From positions 186,001 through 250,000 of the forward strand of contig NZ_FNJV01000003.1 of assembly GCF_900103125.1 (NCBI RefSeq): a stretch of 64,000 nucleotides of DNA, given 5' to 3'. Position numbers and translations under genes: made by a program. This DNA comes from Mucilaginibacter sp. OK268. Lineage in GTDB: Bacteria > Bacteroidota > Bacteroidia > Sphingobacteriales > Sphingobacteriaceae. This document shows, piece by piece, positions 52,559 to 61,725 of this stretch (position 1 is the first letter of the stretch; every line of letters starts with the position of its first letter). The notes below the pieces were generated by a model that worked only from the letters and a program-made list of their open reading frames with translations, searched no databases and was not told the origin of the DNA.

Positions 52559-52591
52559 TTTTTTGCCTTTTCTACTTACCCCAATATTATA

Positions 52592-53128
52592 TCAATTATT
52601 TTCAAGTACATAATGGTAAAATGACCGGTTACCACTATGCTCTGTTTGGGTAAGCGTAAAACCCAGTTTTTCAATTACATGAACAGAAGCATCATTTCCA
52701 ACCTGTATCATGGTAACAATGCGTTTGAGGTGGTGCTTATTAAACCCAAAGCTGATCAGGGCGTGGCCTGCCTCAGTAGCAAAGCCATTTCTCCAGTATG
52801 GATAGGCAATATAAAGCCCCATGGAGGCATCCCCTGCTATGATCTCACCATTCTGGCCATAGTGAGGATATAAGCCGCATCTGCCAATATATTGATCATC
52901 TGCCTTTAATACGGTAGCCCACATGGCCCAGAAACCTTCGTGGGGCTGCATGGGGCCATTAATAAACCTGTCTTCGGCCTCTGCCCGGGTGCGGGGCTTA
53001 CCGCCTACATACCGCCGTACTTCGGGATCCTGCTCCATGGCACAAAAATCGTCCATGTCATCAAGGGTATGCAGCCGGAAGAGCAGCCTTTCCGATTCCA
53101 GAATTATTTTTTGTTGGTTTGGTTCCAT
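52592..53128 (-). CDS. GNAT N-acetyltransferase (RimJ/RimL type)
   Basis: 178 residues. The N terminus IILESERLLFRLHTLDDMDDF is typical of RimJ/RimL acetyltransferases, and acetyl-CoA motif A is at about 107-140 (MGLYIAYPYWRNGFATEAGHALISFGF), followed by VHVIEKLGFTLTQTE. Substrate, whether a ribosomal protein or a small molecule, is unknown. Its upstream region carries copy 2 of the structured TTAAAA element, about 46 bp before the ATG. Confidence 0.88.
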   Translation of the reverse strand: MEPNQQKIILESERLLFRLHTLDDMDDFCAMEQDPEVRRYVGGKPRTRAEAEDRFINGPMQPHEGFWAMWATVLKADDQYIGRCGLYPHYGQNGEIIAGDASMGLYIAYPYWRNGFATEAGHALISFGFNKHHLKRIVTMIQVGNDASVHVIEKLGFTLTQTEHSGNRSFYHYVLENN

Positions 53129-53173
53129 GTCGTGATCATGGTGAAAACCCTAAGATACAAATCCCTTCTGAAA

Positions 53174-53422
53174 ACTTTTTAAACCTTTAATTTTAACACT
53201 TTTCTGCCCGAAATTGGATGAAAATCGCTCGAAAACCGCTTCAAAAACCCTCATTTTAACACTTTTTAACAAATTTTAACGCAGTTTTAAGCAGTTTTTA
53301 AAACTTTAAAAAGTATTAAATAATTGATTATCAATCAAATAAATACTAAATGATTGATTTTTGGCTTGGTTTCACCCTTAACTAAACAGCCCGGATCTCT
53401 TCAAAAAGAGACCCGGGCTGCT
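53174..53422 (-). repeat. Structured non-coding element, copy 2 (hairpin plus TTAAAA blocks)
   Basis: Minus-strand counterpart of 18296-18545. Blocks in order: hairpin 53420-53387 (GCCCGGGTCTC / GAGATCCGGGC) ending GGGCTGTTTAGTTAA; 53321-53305 (ATTTAATACTTTTTAAA); 53276-53254 (AAATTTGTTAAAAAGTG plus TTAAAA); 53197-53174 (GTTAAAATTAAAGG plus TTTAAAAAGT). Spacings hairpin-block 2 (66 bp) and block 2-block 4 (124 bp) equal those of copy 1. Confidence 0.7.
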
Positions 53423-53499
53423 ATTATTATAAATATACGAAAAATTAAGGAGATTGTCAAAACGACCGGGAGGCGAGCGGCTCCAAGAATCCCGCTCCC

Positions 53500-53592
53500 G
53501 TCATGCCGAACTTGTTTCGGTATCCCATCAACAAGGAATGCTACATGGCGGTTAACCTCTCCTGTGAGGTCCTGAAACAAGTTCAGGATGAC
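53500..53592. repeat. GTCATGCCGAACTTG palindromic repeat
   Basis: Starts GTCATGCCGAACTTGTTTCG and ends CTGAAACAAGTTCAGGATGAC, reverse complements with a few changes, about 45 bp apart. Same GTCAT...ATGAC class as 15731-15808 and 56737-56781. Confidence 0.8.
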
Positions 53593-53623
53593 TATATAGA
53601 GAGTTTAAATCGCCCTCAAAACA

Positions 53624-53658
53624 AAATAGCCAGGATCATTTACTGATCCCGGCTATTT
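53624..53658 (-). terminator. Terminator of the serA-like gene
   Basis: AAATAGCC-AGGATC / GATCCC-GGCTATTT hairpin about 30 bp past the stop of the gene ending at 53687, with an A/T-rich tail on the minus strand. Confidence 0.8.
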
Positions 53659-53686
53659 GCGTTAATTGTAAACCTCGTATTTACTT

Positions 53687-54637
53687 TTACTTTTTGAAAT
53701 GGTCAATGATCAGATTGGCCAGTTCAACACCTATGCGTTCCTGGGCCTCGTTGGTGGCAGCGCCAATGTGCGGGGTCAGGGAAATTTTAGGGTGTTTTAA
53801 TATTTCTTCGCGCGGGGTTGGTTCGTTATCAAATACGTCAAGAGCTGCAAATGAAACCTGTCCGCTGTTTAAGGCATCGATCAGCGCCAATTCATCAATT
53901 AAGCCACCGCGTGAAATATTCACCAGGCCAACGCCTTTTTTAGTTTGAGCCAGTTCTTCGGCGCCTAAAAGGGCTTTGTCGATGAATGGTGTATGCAGCG
54001 TAATAAAGTCGGCTGTTTTGATAATTTCGTCAAGCGTAGCTTTTTTAACAGCTACTTTTACCGTAGTGCCACCGCCCAAAACGATATCCAGCTCGGGGTT
54101 AAAATCAAAAAGGTCATAAGCTAAAACATCCATACCAACACCGATAGCGATTTTCGCTACCTCACGGCCTATACGGCCAAAACCTACAATACCTAATGTT
54201 TTACCGCGCAGCTCGATACCTTTAGCATAAGCTTTTTTCAGATCGTTGAATTTGGCACCGCCTTCAACCGGCATTTTGCGATTACTGTCATGTAAAAAGC
54301 GTACAGCACCAAATAAGCTGGCAAATACCAGTTCGGCTACTGATAAAGAAGATGAAGCCGGCGTATTATAAACGCTTAAACCTTTCTCCCTGGCGTATTC
54401 TACGTCGATATTATCCATACCAACACCACCACGACCAATTACTTTCAGGTTTGGTGTAGCGTCAATTAAAGCCTTGCGAACTTTGGTTGCGCTGCGCACG
54501 GTGATGGCATCGTACTCTTTTAATTTTTCAGGCAATTCATCCTGAGGTATATTGTTGGTATCAACAAAAAATCCGGCATCTTCCAACAGTTTTTTACCAA
54601 TTGGATCTATACCATCGTTAGCTAATATTTTGATCAT
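53687..54637 (-). CDS. serA: D-3-phosphoglycerate dehydrogenase
   Basis: First step of serine synthesis: NAD+-dependent oxidation of 3-phosphoglycerate. The 2-hydroxyacid dehydrogenase NAD motif is KTLGIVGFGRIGREVAKIA; catalytic Arg in VNISRGGLIDELAL, Glu in DVFDNEPTP and His in LTPHIGAAT. At 316 residues it is the short form without ACT domain, common in Bacteroidota. It follows serC by 86 bp, a gap filled by a GTGAGTGG inverted repeat; the pairing with serC supports the assignment. Confidence 0.92.
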   Translation of the reverse strand: MIKILANDGIDPIGKKLLEDAGFFVDTNNIPQDELPEKLKEYDAITVRSATKVRKALIDATPNLKVIGRGGVGMDNIDVEYAREKGLSVYNTPASSSLSVAELVFASLFGAVRFLHDSNRKMPVEGGAKFNDLKKAYAKGIELRGKTLGIVGFGRIGREVAKIAIGVGMDVLAYDLFDFNPELDIVLGGGTTVKVAVKKATLDEIIKTADFITLHTPFIDKALLGAEELAQTKKGVGLVNISRGGLIDELALIDALNSGQVSFAALDVFDNEPTPREEILKHPKISLTPHIGAATNEAQERIGVELANLIIDHFKK

Positions 54638-54723
54638 GTCTTTTGTGTGAGTGGTGAGTAGTGAGCGGTGAATGGTTAAATAGCAGTAAACTACTCACCA
54701 TTATCCACTCACCATTCACTAAA
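54638..54723. repeat. Inverted repeat filling the serC-serA gap (GTGAGTAGTGAG family)
   Basis: Left arm words GTGAGTGGTGAGTAGTGAGC and GGTGAATGG, right arm CTACTCACC and CCACTCACCATTCAC; the two are reverse complements with changes. It runs from just after the serA start to just before the serC stop. Confidence 0.75.
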
Positions 54724-55791
54724 TTATTTATTACTTTCTGCAAACTCGTTCATTACATCAATCAGCACTAAAATGCTGCTTAAAGGCAATGCGTTATAAA
54801 TTGAGGCACGGAAACCACCTACGCTGCGGTGACCTTTTATACCTATTATGCCTCTTTCGTCGCATAGTTTAAGGAAAGGTTTTTCCAGCTCAGGGTTTTC
54901 CATTACAAAGCATACGTTCATGTTTGAACGATCCTCAGGAGCAGCTACCGCCTTGAATAACGGATTAGCGTCGATAGCATCATATAATACGCGTGCTTTG
55001 GTAATGTTTTCCTGCTCAATAGCAGCCACACCACCTTTTGCTTTTAACCATCTAAGCGTTAACATAGATACGTAAATAGCGAAACATGGAGGGGTATTGT
55101 ACATAGAACCACCCTCAATTTGAGTCTGGTAGTTAAACATTGACGGGATCTTACGGTCAACTTTGCCTAAAATATCATCCTTAACAATAACCAGGGTTAC
55201 ACCGGCAGGACCCATATTTTTCTGGGCACCAGCGTAGATCAGGCCAAAATCGGCCACGTTAACTTTACGGCTGAAAATATCTGAGGACATATCACAAACC
55301 ACCGGTATTGGCGATTTAGGGAACTCCTGTAACTGCGTACCGTAAATAGTATTGTTGGAGGTGATGTGAAAATAAGCGGCATCAGCAGGAATAGTATAAT
55401 CCTTAGGGATGTAAGTAAAGTTGCTCTCTTTTGAAGTAGCCACAATTTCAACCTCGCCAAAATATTTAGCCTCTTTTAAAGCCTTGTTGGCCCACACGCC
55501 TGTTTCCAGGTACGCGGCTTTACCGGTTGATGGCAACAGGTTATAAGGAGCTAAAGCAAACTGCGTGCTGGCACCGCCTTGTAAAAACAGTACCGAATAA
55601 CCCTCAGGAACGCTGAATAACTCCTTCACCAAACTAACAGCTTCATCTAAAACTGCCTCAAATTCTTTTGAACGGTGTGAGATCTCCAATAATGACAATC
55701 CTATACCATTCAAATCAATTACCGCCTCAGCAGCTTGTTTTAAAACTTCCTGAGGTAAAATGCCTGGTCCGGCACCAAAATTATGTTTCAT
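54724..55791 (-). CDS. serC: Phosphoserine aminotransferase
   Basis: PLP enzyme transferring an amino group from glutamate to 3-phosphohydroxypyruvate in serine (and pyridoxine) synthesis. N terminus [22 protein letters not shown], the PLP-lysine segment [18 protein letters not shown] and C-terminal [22 protein letters not shown] are characteristic. 355 residues. First gene of the serC-serA operon. Confidence 0.95.
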   Translation of the reverse strand: MKHNFGAGPGILPQEVLKQAAEAVIDLNGIGLSLLEISHRSKEFEAVLDEAVSLVKELFSVPEGYSVLFLQGGASTQFALAPYNLLPSTGKAAYLETGVWANKALKEAKYFGEVEIVATSKESNFTYIPKDYTIPADAAYFHITSNNTIYGTQLQEFPKSPIPVVCDMSSDIFSRKVNVADFGLIYAGAQKNMGPAGVTLVIVKDDILGKVDRKIPSMFNYQTQIEGGSMYNTPPCFAIYVSMLTLRWLKAKGGVAAIEQENITKARVLYDAIDANPLFKAVAAPEDRSNMNVCFVMENPELEKPFLKLCDERGIIGIKGHRSVGGFRASIYNALPLSSILVLIDVMNEFAESNK

Positions 55792-55975
55792 ATAGTTAAC
55801 AAATTGTAGGTTCTGAATACACGATTAGGAACTTCGTATTTAGTTGGGCCGAAGTTAATTAATTTGACAAAATATATAGAGATTATTTGCATTTTTTGAA
55901 AAAATATACAATTAATCAACAAAAGGCCCTTTGATTGCAAATTTGTAATTTATCCTACTGACTTCGTAGAATTTA

Positions 55976-56644
55976 TTACAATTGTAATAACTTTTCGGGG
56001 TATTTAAGGTGAGATATAGCGGCCGAGGGACTGGCCGACGAAAACACAGAACTGCCAGCAACCAACACATTGGCGCCGGCATCAACCAGTTTTTGGATGT
56101 TATGCTGATCAACACCGCCATCAACCTCAATAAAAAGGTTTGGATTTTTATCGCGGCTCAGTTCTTTCAGGTCCAGCAGTTTTTTGTAGGTATTTTCAAT
56201 AAACTTTTGCCCGCCAAAACCGGGGTTTACAGACATGATCAAAACCAGGTCCAGATCGGCAATGATATCCTGTAGCAAAGTAACCGGCGTATGCGGGTTC
56301 AAGGCCACTCCTGCCCTGCAGCCCAGCTCTTTAATGGCTTGTATGGTACGGTGCAAATGTGGGCAAGCCTCATAATGAACTGTAATACCATCAGCACCGG
56401 CATCTTTAAAAGCTTTCAGATAGCGGTCGGGCTCCACAATCATCAAATGAACATCAAGCGGTTTGGTGGCGTGTTTTTTGGTCGCGCTAACCACCGGAAA
56501 ACCAAACGATATATTAGGCACAAACATGCCATCCATAATATCAACATGCACCCAATCGGCATCGCTGCTGTTGATCATTTCCAGATCGCGTTGCAGGTTT
56601 GCAAAATCGGCAGCTAAAATTGATGGTGCTATTAGATGGTTCAT
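55976..56644 (-). CDS. rpe: Ribulose-phosphate 3-epimerase
   Basis: Interconverts ribulose-5-phosphate and xylulose-5-phosphate in the pentose-phosphate pathway. TIM-barrel motifs: IAPSILAADFANLQRDLEMI, DWVHVDIMDGMFVPNISFG, MSVNPGFGGQKFIENTYKKL and EVDGGVDQHNIQKLVDAGANVLVAGSSVF (metal ligands His and Asp). 222 residues from ATG 56644; the frame opens at a TTG at 56650. Confidence 0.95.
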   Translation of the reverse strand: MNHLIAPSILAADFANLQRDLEMINSSDADWVHVDIMDGMFVPNISFGFPVVSATKKHATKPLDVHLMIVEPDRYLKAFKDAGADGITVHYEACPHLHRTIQAIKELGCRAGVALNPHTPVTLLQDIIADLDLVLIMSVNPGFGGQKFIENTYKKLLDLKELSRDKNPNLFIEVDGGVDQHNIQKLVDAGANVLVAGSSVFSSASPSAAISHLKYPEKLLQL

Positions 56645-56722
56645 ATGCAAATATATAAAACCCTCCGGGCCATAAAAGGGAGAGTTATAAAATTTGTGTA
56701 AAGTTTTTTTGGGGTTATGACT

Positions 56723-56797
56723 AAATTAAATCCCATATGTCATTGCGAGGAGATTGCCACGCTATCGCTCGCAATGACATAGTTGGGTTTAATATAT
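56723..56797. repeat. GTCATTGCGAGGAG palindromic repeat
   Basis: GTCATTGCGAG ... CTCGCAATGACAT, with matching outer flanks (TTAAATCCCA and TGGGTTTAA). The inverted repeat is about 75 bp. It lies in a 211-bp gap after rpe; the rest of that gap holds another phrase-like run (AACTCCCCCTTCAGGG near 56830) and no gene. Confidence 0.8.
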
Positions 56798-56855
56798 AAG
56801 AGACAAGAAAATTTAAAGGTAATTCAAAAACTCCCCCTTCAGGGTGCCGGGGGGC

Positions 56856-57128
56856 TTAATCGCAGTTAAGCAACAGGTCGTAGTACTTTTTCATGAGCAC
56901 GGTATCGTAGTTTACCAGGGAGCTGTAAGCTTCGGATACCAGTTCGTTCAGGATAGAAGAGCCTAATTGGCCGCCTCCATTGGGGATAGAGTCGTAATAC
57001 ACAATGAGATCTTTGACCCTAATGATCTCATATAACAACAGCTGGACAAGGTCGGTTTGCGCGCCCGACTGTATTCCATGCGGATTGTTATTTAGAAAAT
57101 CTAAAGGATCATTAGTAGAAGAAGTCAT
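56856..57128 (-). CDS. Hypothetical small acidic protein
   Basis: 90 residues from ATG 57128 (MTSSTNDPLDFLNNNPHG); the longer frame begins at a TTG at 57140. Helical C-terminal half (QTDLVQLLLYEIIRVKDLI ..., VLMKKYYDLLLNCD). No signal peptide and no recognised domain. It is on the same strand as, and 170 bp from, pnp, with a terminator between them. Confidence 0.6.
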   Translation of the reverse strand: MTSSTNDPLDFLNNNPHGIQSGAQTDLVQLLLYEIIRVKDLIVYYDSIPNGGGQLGSSILNELVSEAYSSLVNYDTVLMKKYYDLLLNCD

Positions 57129-57256
57129 GTTTTCTCTCAAGCAGGATCAGACTAAGTGGTTTTATCAACTATCTCTCAATTTTACTAAAGTTCAAATAAG
57201 CCTGTTTTGTTTTAATTTTTTTTCAAAAAAAACGTTAACAAAACAGGCTAAACAAC

Positions 57257-57282
57257 AAAACCCTCGTTACGAGGGTTTTATA
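57257..57282 (-). terminator. Terminator of pnp
   Basis: AAAACCCTCG / CGAGGGTTTT stem with a very small loop and a T-rich minus-strand tail, about 16 bp past the pnp stop. Confidence 0.82.
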
Positions 57283-57297
57283 TGTTCAATTCAATAA

Positions 57298-59430
57298 TTA
57301 ATTCGCTTTTGGCGCTTCTGGCTTCGGTAATAATACTTTTCTTGAAAGTTTTAGTTTTCCTTGCTTATCAACATCAAGCAATTTAACCCTTACCTCGTCG
57401 CCAATCTGGAATATACCATCCATCGTTTCGATACGACGGTGATCAATTTCAGAAATGTGCAGTAAGCCATCTTTACCAGGCATAATTTCAACAAATGCAC
57501 CAAATGGCATAATTGATTTTACTTTACCTTCATATATCTCGCCAACTTCTGGTTTAGAAGCGATATTGCGGATACGAGTTAAAGCTGCATCGATAGAAGC
57601 CTTGTTATCGGCAAATACCTGAACAATACCCTGGTTGTCTTTTTCTTCGATAGAAATGGTTGCACCTGTTTCGCGCTGCATTTCCTGGATGATTTTACCA
57701 CCGGGCCCGATAACTGCACCAATAAATTCTTTGTCGATTTTAATGGTAACAATACGCGGAGCGTGTGGTTTGTAATCTTCACGTGGCTGTGTAATGGTTT
57801 TAGCCATTTCGCCAAGAATATGTAAACGACCATCTTTAGCCTGGTTCAAAGCGTTGGTTAACACTTCGTATGAAAGGCCGTTGATCTTTAAGTCCATTTG
57901 AACAGCAACAATACCTTTTTCGGTACCGGTTACTTTAAAGTCCATATCACCTAAGTGATCTTCATCACCCAGGATGTCAGAAAGGATAGCATATTTGGTA
58001 CCCATTTCGTTGGTGATCAATCCCATCGCGATACCTGATACCGGCGATTTGATCTTGATACCAGCATCCATCAGCGCTAATGTACCGGCACAAACTGTTG
58101 CCATTGATGACGAACCGTTTGACTCCAATATATCAGAAACGATACGGATAGTGTATGGGTTTTCATCCTCAGATGGCAATACTTGTTTCAATGAACGCAT
58201 AGCCAGGTTACCGTGACCAATTTCACGACGACCAGCGCCACGGTTAGGACGAACCTCGCCGGTTGAGAAACCTGGGAAATTATAGTGTAACAGGAATTTC
58301 TGGTAACCGTTGATGAACGCGCCATCAATCATTTGCTCATCATCCTTAGCACCTAAGGTAACGGTGGTTAATGATTGAGTTTCGCCACGGGTAAATACCG
58401 CAGAACCGTGAGCAGATGGTAAATAACCAACTTCGCTCCATATCGGGCGGATCTGTGTAGTTGTACGACCGTCTAAACGTTTACCTTCGTCTAATACCAG
58501 GTTACGGATAGCATCATACTCCACATCGTGGTAATATTTTTTAGCTAAGAATTTAGTAACATCATCAATCTCACCTAAAGTAGCGATATAAGTGTCACGT
58601 ACTTCTTTAAATTTAGCAGAACGTTCGTCTTTTCCAGATGCAGAAGAAGCGATAGCGTATACCTGGTCATAAGTAGCAGCGTAGATGGCTTTTTTCAAGT
58701 CTTCGTTGCTGTTTTCATGGCTGTAAACACGTTTTTGAGTTTTACCAACTTCAACAGTTAACTCTTTTTGAGCTAAACACTGTAATTTAATAGCAGTGTG
58801 TGCGAATTTAATGGCTTCAACCAATTCAGCTTCCTGAATTTCTTTTGATTCACCTTCAACCATGTTGATGTCATGCTCAGAACCGGCAACAATAAACTCC
58901 AAAGTTGCATGTTCAAGCTGGCTCAGGGTTGGGTTGATTACTAACTGACCATCAACTTTAGCTACACGAACTTCAGAGATAGGGCCGTTAAAAGGGATAT
59001 CAGAAACCGACAGGGCTGCTGATGCTGCCAAACCGGCAAGGCAATCAGGCATAATATCTTTATCGGCAGATATTAAAGAGATCATCACTTGTGTATCAGC
59101 GTGATAATCTTCCGGGAACATTGGGCGTAAAGCACGGTCAACCAAACGAGAGATCAATACCTCATAGTCTGATAAACGAGCCTCGCGGCGTAAAAAACCA
59201 CCTGGTATACGACCAGTGGCTGCGTATTTTTCCTGGTAGTCGACAGAAAGGGGTAAAAAATCAACTCCCTCTTTCGCGTCCGGTGATGATACTACAGTAG
59301 CTAATAACATGGTATCACCCATTTTAATTACTACAGAGCCATCGGCTTGTTTGGCCAGTTTACCAGTTTCGATCTCAATGGTGCGGCCGTCACCTAAATC
59401 AATAACCTTTTTAATTACGTTTAAACTCAT
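57298..59430 (-). CDS. pnp: Polynucleotide phosphorylase
   Basis: 3'-5' phosphorolytic exoribonuclease of the RNA degradosome. Two RNase PH domains (about 1-230 and 310-545; [47 protein letters not shown]) are followed by KH (about 555-615; [21 protein letters not shown]) and S1 domains (about 620-695; [20 protein letters not shown]). 710 residues, normal. Own promoter (TACTTTTG, 59510-59503 minus strand) after rpsO, the classic rpsO-pnp order. Confidence 0.97.
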   Translation of the reverse strand: MSLNVIKKVIDLGDGRTIEIETGKLAKQADGSVVIKMGDTMLLATVVSSPDAKEGVDFLPLSVDYQEKYAATGRIPGGFLRREARLSDYEVLISRLVDRALRPMFPEDYHADTQVMISLISADKDIMPDCLAGLAASAALSVSDIPFNGPISEVRVAKVDGQLVINPTLSQLEHATLEFIVAGSEHDINMVEGESKEIQEAELVEAIKFAHTAIKLQCLAQKELTVEVGKTQKRVYSHENSNEDLKKAIYAATYDQVYAIASSASGKDERSAKFKEVRDTYIATLGEIDDVTKFLAKKYYHDVEYDAIRNLVLDEGKRLDGRTTTQIRPIWSEVGYLPSAHGSAVFTRGETQSLTTVTLGAKDDEQMIDGAFINGYQKFLLHYNFPGFSTGEVRPNRGAGRREIGHGNLAMRSLKQVLPSEDENPYTIRIVSDILESNGSSSMATVCAGTLALMDAGIKIKSPVSGIAMGLITNEMGTKYAILSDILGDEDHLGDMDFKVTGTEKGIVAVQMDLKINGLSYEVLTNALNQAKDGRLHILGEMAKTITQPREDYKPHAPRIVTIKIDKEFIGAVIGPGGKIIQEMQRETGATISIEEKDNQGIVQVFADNKASIDAALTRIRNIASKPEVGEIYEGKVKSIMPFGAFVEIMPGKDGLLHISEIDHRRIETMDGIFQIGDEVRVKLLDVDKQGKLKLSRKVLLPKPEAPKAN

Positions 59431-59502
59431 CTTGTTTTTGTTGTGATGCGCTTTTCATCTTTCGGAGCGCACCGGTTTTTTATGTGTGTATATATATTTG
59501 TT

Positions 59503-59510
59503 CAAAAGTA
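59503..59510 (-). promoter_or_regulatory. -7 promoter element of pnp
   Basis: Minus-strand TACTTTTG (TAnnTTTG), about 73-80 bp before the pnp ATG at 59430, just downstream of the rpsO terminator. Confidence 0.55.
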
Positions 59511-59511
59511 A

Positions 59512-59544
59512 AAAAGCCATCCTCTAAATCAGGATGGCTTTTAA
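59512..59544 (-). terminator. Terminator of rpsO
   Basis: AAAAGCCATCC / GGATGGCTTTT stem and a T-run on the minus strand, 17 bp past the rpsO stop. Confidence 0.88.
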
Positions 59545-59560
59545 ATAAAAACGGAGATAA

Positions 59561-59839
59561 TTACTTAATGATATCCCTTAGCTGTAAAGCTTTGATGATA
59601 GCACGGTATCTTTCAATGTCTTTTTTGAATAAGTATGCCAGTAATGCACGGCGTTTACCTACTAATTTTTGAAGTGATAACTGGGTCGAAAAATCGTGTT
59701 TGTTTTTTTTCAGGTGACCAGTTAAGTGTGCAATACGGGTGGTGAATAATGCTACTTGTCCTTCTGCAGAACCTGTGTCTGTAGCACCTTTACCGTGTTT
59801 TGCAAAGATCTCTGCCTTTGCTTCTTTACCTAAATACAT
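59561..59839 (-). CDS. rpsO: 30S ribosomal protein S15
   Basis: Small-subunit protein binding 16S rRNA helices 20-22. Start chosen at ATG 59839 (MYLGKEAKAEIFAKHGKG), giving 92 residues; the frame continues 48 bp upstream without support. Diagnostic motifs: TGSAEGQVALFTTRIAHLTGHLK, KHDFSTQLSLQKLVGKRRALLAYL. A TATCTTTG box at 59892-59885 (minus strand) is its promoter. Confidence 0.97.
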   Translation of the reverse strand: MYLGKEAKAEIFAKHGKGATDTGSAEGQVALFTTRIAHLTGHLKKNKHDFSTQLSLQKLVGKRRALLAYLFKKDIERYRAIIKALQLRDIIK

Positions 59840-59884
59840 TACTTGAATAATATTAAAGCGTGAATGATTAATTAATTGTGGGTG

Positions 59885-59892
59885 CAAAGATA
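59885..59892 (-). promoter_or_regulatory. -7 promoter element of rpsO
   Basis: Minus-strand TATCTTTG, TAnnTTTG, about 46-53 bp before the ATG at 59839. Confidence 0.55.
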
Positions 59893-59984
59893 GGTATAAG
59901 CTTACATATTTGCAAGGGGTTTAATAAGTAGACTTGGGGAGAAAACCAGGTTATTTTTATAGAAGCGTAGCTATAGATATCAAT

Positions 59985-60069
59985 GGGGCGTTGCCTGCGG
60001 CCCGGGCTTTCCGCTCATACGCCTGCAGGCCTTAGGCTCAAGGCCGGTATCCGCTGCAATCCCTAACGC
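59985..60069. repeat. GGGGCGTTGCC ... TCCCTAACGC intergenic element
   Basis: G/C-rich (unlike its A/T-rich surroundings), bounded by GGGGCGTT on the left and AACGC on the right (reverse complements GCGTT / AACGC), with two internal TCCGCT words and a central palindrome CTGCAGGCC. Resembles repeats I recall from other Bacteroidota intergenic regions. No integrase or attI nearby. Confidence 0.65.
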
Positions 60070-60103
60070 TGGTTATGCGATTCATACAACCAACCTAATG
60101 AAC

Positions 60104-60111
60104 TATATTTG
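60104..60111 (+). promoter_or_regulatory. -7 promoter element of the thioesterase gene
   Basis: TATATTTG (TAnnTTTG) four bases before ATG 60116; the transcript is probably leaderless, and this rules out the upstream in-frame ATG at 60098. Confidence 0.6.
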
Positions 60112-60115
60112 CCTA

Positions 60116-60538
60116 ATGAATACTCCTGCCCAATACAGCACCTTTGAAACCGAACTCCGCGTACGCCCTGATGATATCGACATGTTTCAGCATGTGCATA
60201 ACAGCAAATATTTTGATTATGTGCTGGCTGCACGGTATGATCAGATGGAACGCTGCTACGGCATGGCCATGGAAAAATTCATGGAGCGCGGCTTTGGCTG
60301 GGTGATACGTATTGCCCATGTAGATTATAAGCGCCCCCTGGCCATGGGCGATTACTTTATTGTAAAAACAGGTATCGAATCAATTAATGAAAAAGGCTGC
60401 CGGGTACAATTCACTATCACCAATAAAGGTACCGGCAAAATAAGCTGCGACGGCTATTTTGATTACGTGATGATTGATATGGCTACTGGTCGCGGTGCTA
60501 AGGTCCCGCAAGATGTGATTGAGCATTACCTGATATAG
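60116..60538 (+). CDS. Acyl-CoA thioesterase (hot-dog fold, YbgC-like)
   Basis: Hydrolyses acyl-CoA thioesters; the physiological substrate is unknown. The 4HBT motif VRPDDIDMFQHVHNSKYFDYVLAARYDQ (D-x-x-H-V-x-N) is near the N terminus, followed by VIRIAHVDYKRPLAMGDYFIV. The start is set at ATG 60116 (MNTPAQYSTF, 140 residues) since the promoter box lies within the longer version. Convergent with the permease gene, the gap being one inverted repeat. Confidence 0.9.
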   Translation: MNTPAQYSTFETELRVRPDDIDMFQHVHNSKYFDYVLAARYDQMERCYGMAMEKFMERGFGWVIRIAHVDYKRPLAMGDYFIVKTGIESINEKGCRVQFTITNKGTGKISCDGYFDYVMIDMATGRGAKVPQDVIEHYLI

Positions 60539-60615
60539 GTTATACGTATGACGTGATACGTTGTACGTTTGTGCTCCTCTTTTTTACTTACAACGTATCA
60601 CGTCAAACGTATAAC
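60539..60615. repeat. ACGTATAACGT inverted repeat filling the thioesterase-permease gap
   Basis: Arms 60539-60564 and 60590-60615 are 26-bp reverse complements with one mismatch (GTTATACGT, GACGTGATACGTTGT), a 25-nt T-rich loop between them. The repeat begins right after one stop codon (60538) and ends right before the other gene's stop (60616). A bidirectional terminator role is plausible. Confidence 0.9.
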
Positions 60616-61725
60616 TTACTTCTCGTTCACCACCCCCTCATACCTATAATAGTTATTGTAGAAAAACAAGTAGGCAATAACCAGGTTCAGCGGGATCAAT
60701 ACCCAAAGCAGGCGAAACATGATCACCCAGAACAACACGATGAACAGCCCGAGGATCCATTGCAGGTATTGATCCATATTGAGGCCAAACCAGTATAGCA
60801 GACTGTGGAACAGCAGGGCTATGCTTAAGCCGGTCAATAATAACTCCACCGCCATCAGCGGGTGAAACCTGCTGAAAAGCCAAACACTTTCGGGCAACAA
60901 TAAAAAGAAATAACCCCCGGCAAAATTTAAGAATAATCTGAACCGGCTGATAGGTAAATTACGGGCAAAGCTTAATTTGGTTTCTTCAAAACGGCGTTCT
61001 TCAAATATCAATATTACGTGAGCGGTGATCACCGCCAGTATGGCTATGCCTGCCAAACGGGTATCCGTACTTACATCGGCAAACAAATAAAACACTCCGC
61101 TAATGATCAGCCAGGATAACCCCTTAGTGATAAAGTAAGATACTTTTTTATCATCAAAAATATGATAGATATACAGGCTGAAGTAAGGTTTGCGCCATTT
61201 GCTGCTCCACCTGAGCAATAGCGATTGTTTACTACCGTCAATCAGACCATTCATTACGCGTACATAGAGCACCGCACTGCACCAGATCATACCACTTAAA
61301 AACAGAATGATCACCGCCGGTAATATATATAAATGATTTGCAAGCCCTACCCCAATCGTCAGTAATGCGTAAATAATGACAGGAGCTAAAATAGCAGCTT
61401 GCATATAACACCAGCTTTTACGTTGTTCTGATCTGCTCAAGACTGTACTGCTGTAAAACAGGAATTGTTTATCAGGGGCAAAAATCTGGGTGCTTACATA
61501 ATGCCAGCTTTTGAAAATATAGACAAGCCAAACCGCCAATACCAAAGCCAACATGATGGGACTACTGGTCATAGCCAGCATTAACGATTTATGGTAGGTG
61601 ATGAGCATATTGCCTGGCACGGTACCCACCATTATAAAAAACACAACAAACAATATCCCGGCATGCACCTGGTAAAAGCCACCGGCAAATACTTTAAGCA
61701 ATACTTTGGTGAGTGGTTGCTGCAT
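60616..61725 (-). CDS. Membrane protein, putative ABC transporter permease
   Basis: 369 residues with about ten hydrophobic segments and few charged stretches. The first base overlaps the ATPase gene (1 bp, ATGATG-type coupling), so it is almost certainly the membrane partner of that ATPase. No family signature is recognised beyond the general permease look. Convergent with the thioesterase gene. Confidence 0.8.
   Translation of the reverse strand: MQQPLTKVLLKVFAGGFYQVHAGILFVVFFIMVGTVPGNMLITYHKSLMLAMTSSPIMLALVLAVWLVYIFKSWHYVSTQIFAPDKQFLFYSSTVLSRSEQRKSWCYMQAAILAPVIIYALLTIGVGLANHLYILPAVIILFLSGMIWCSAVLYVRVMNGLIDGSKQSLLLRWSSKWRKPYFSLYIYHIFDDKKVSYFITKGLSWLIISGVFYLFADVSTDTRLAGIAILAVITAHVILIFEERRFEETKLSFARNLPISRFRLFLNFAGGYFFLLLPESVWLFSRFHPLMAVELLLTGLSIALLFHSLLYWFGLNMDQYLQWILGLFIVLFWVIMFRLLWVLIPLNLVIAYLFFYNNYYRYEGVVNEK

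Noticed and set aside
59985..60069. Integron attC site
   Set aside because: End words partly resemble attC boxes, but there is no integrase, no cassette array and the inner structure does not fit.
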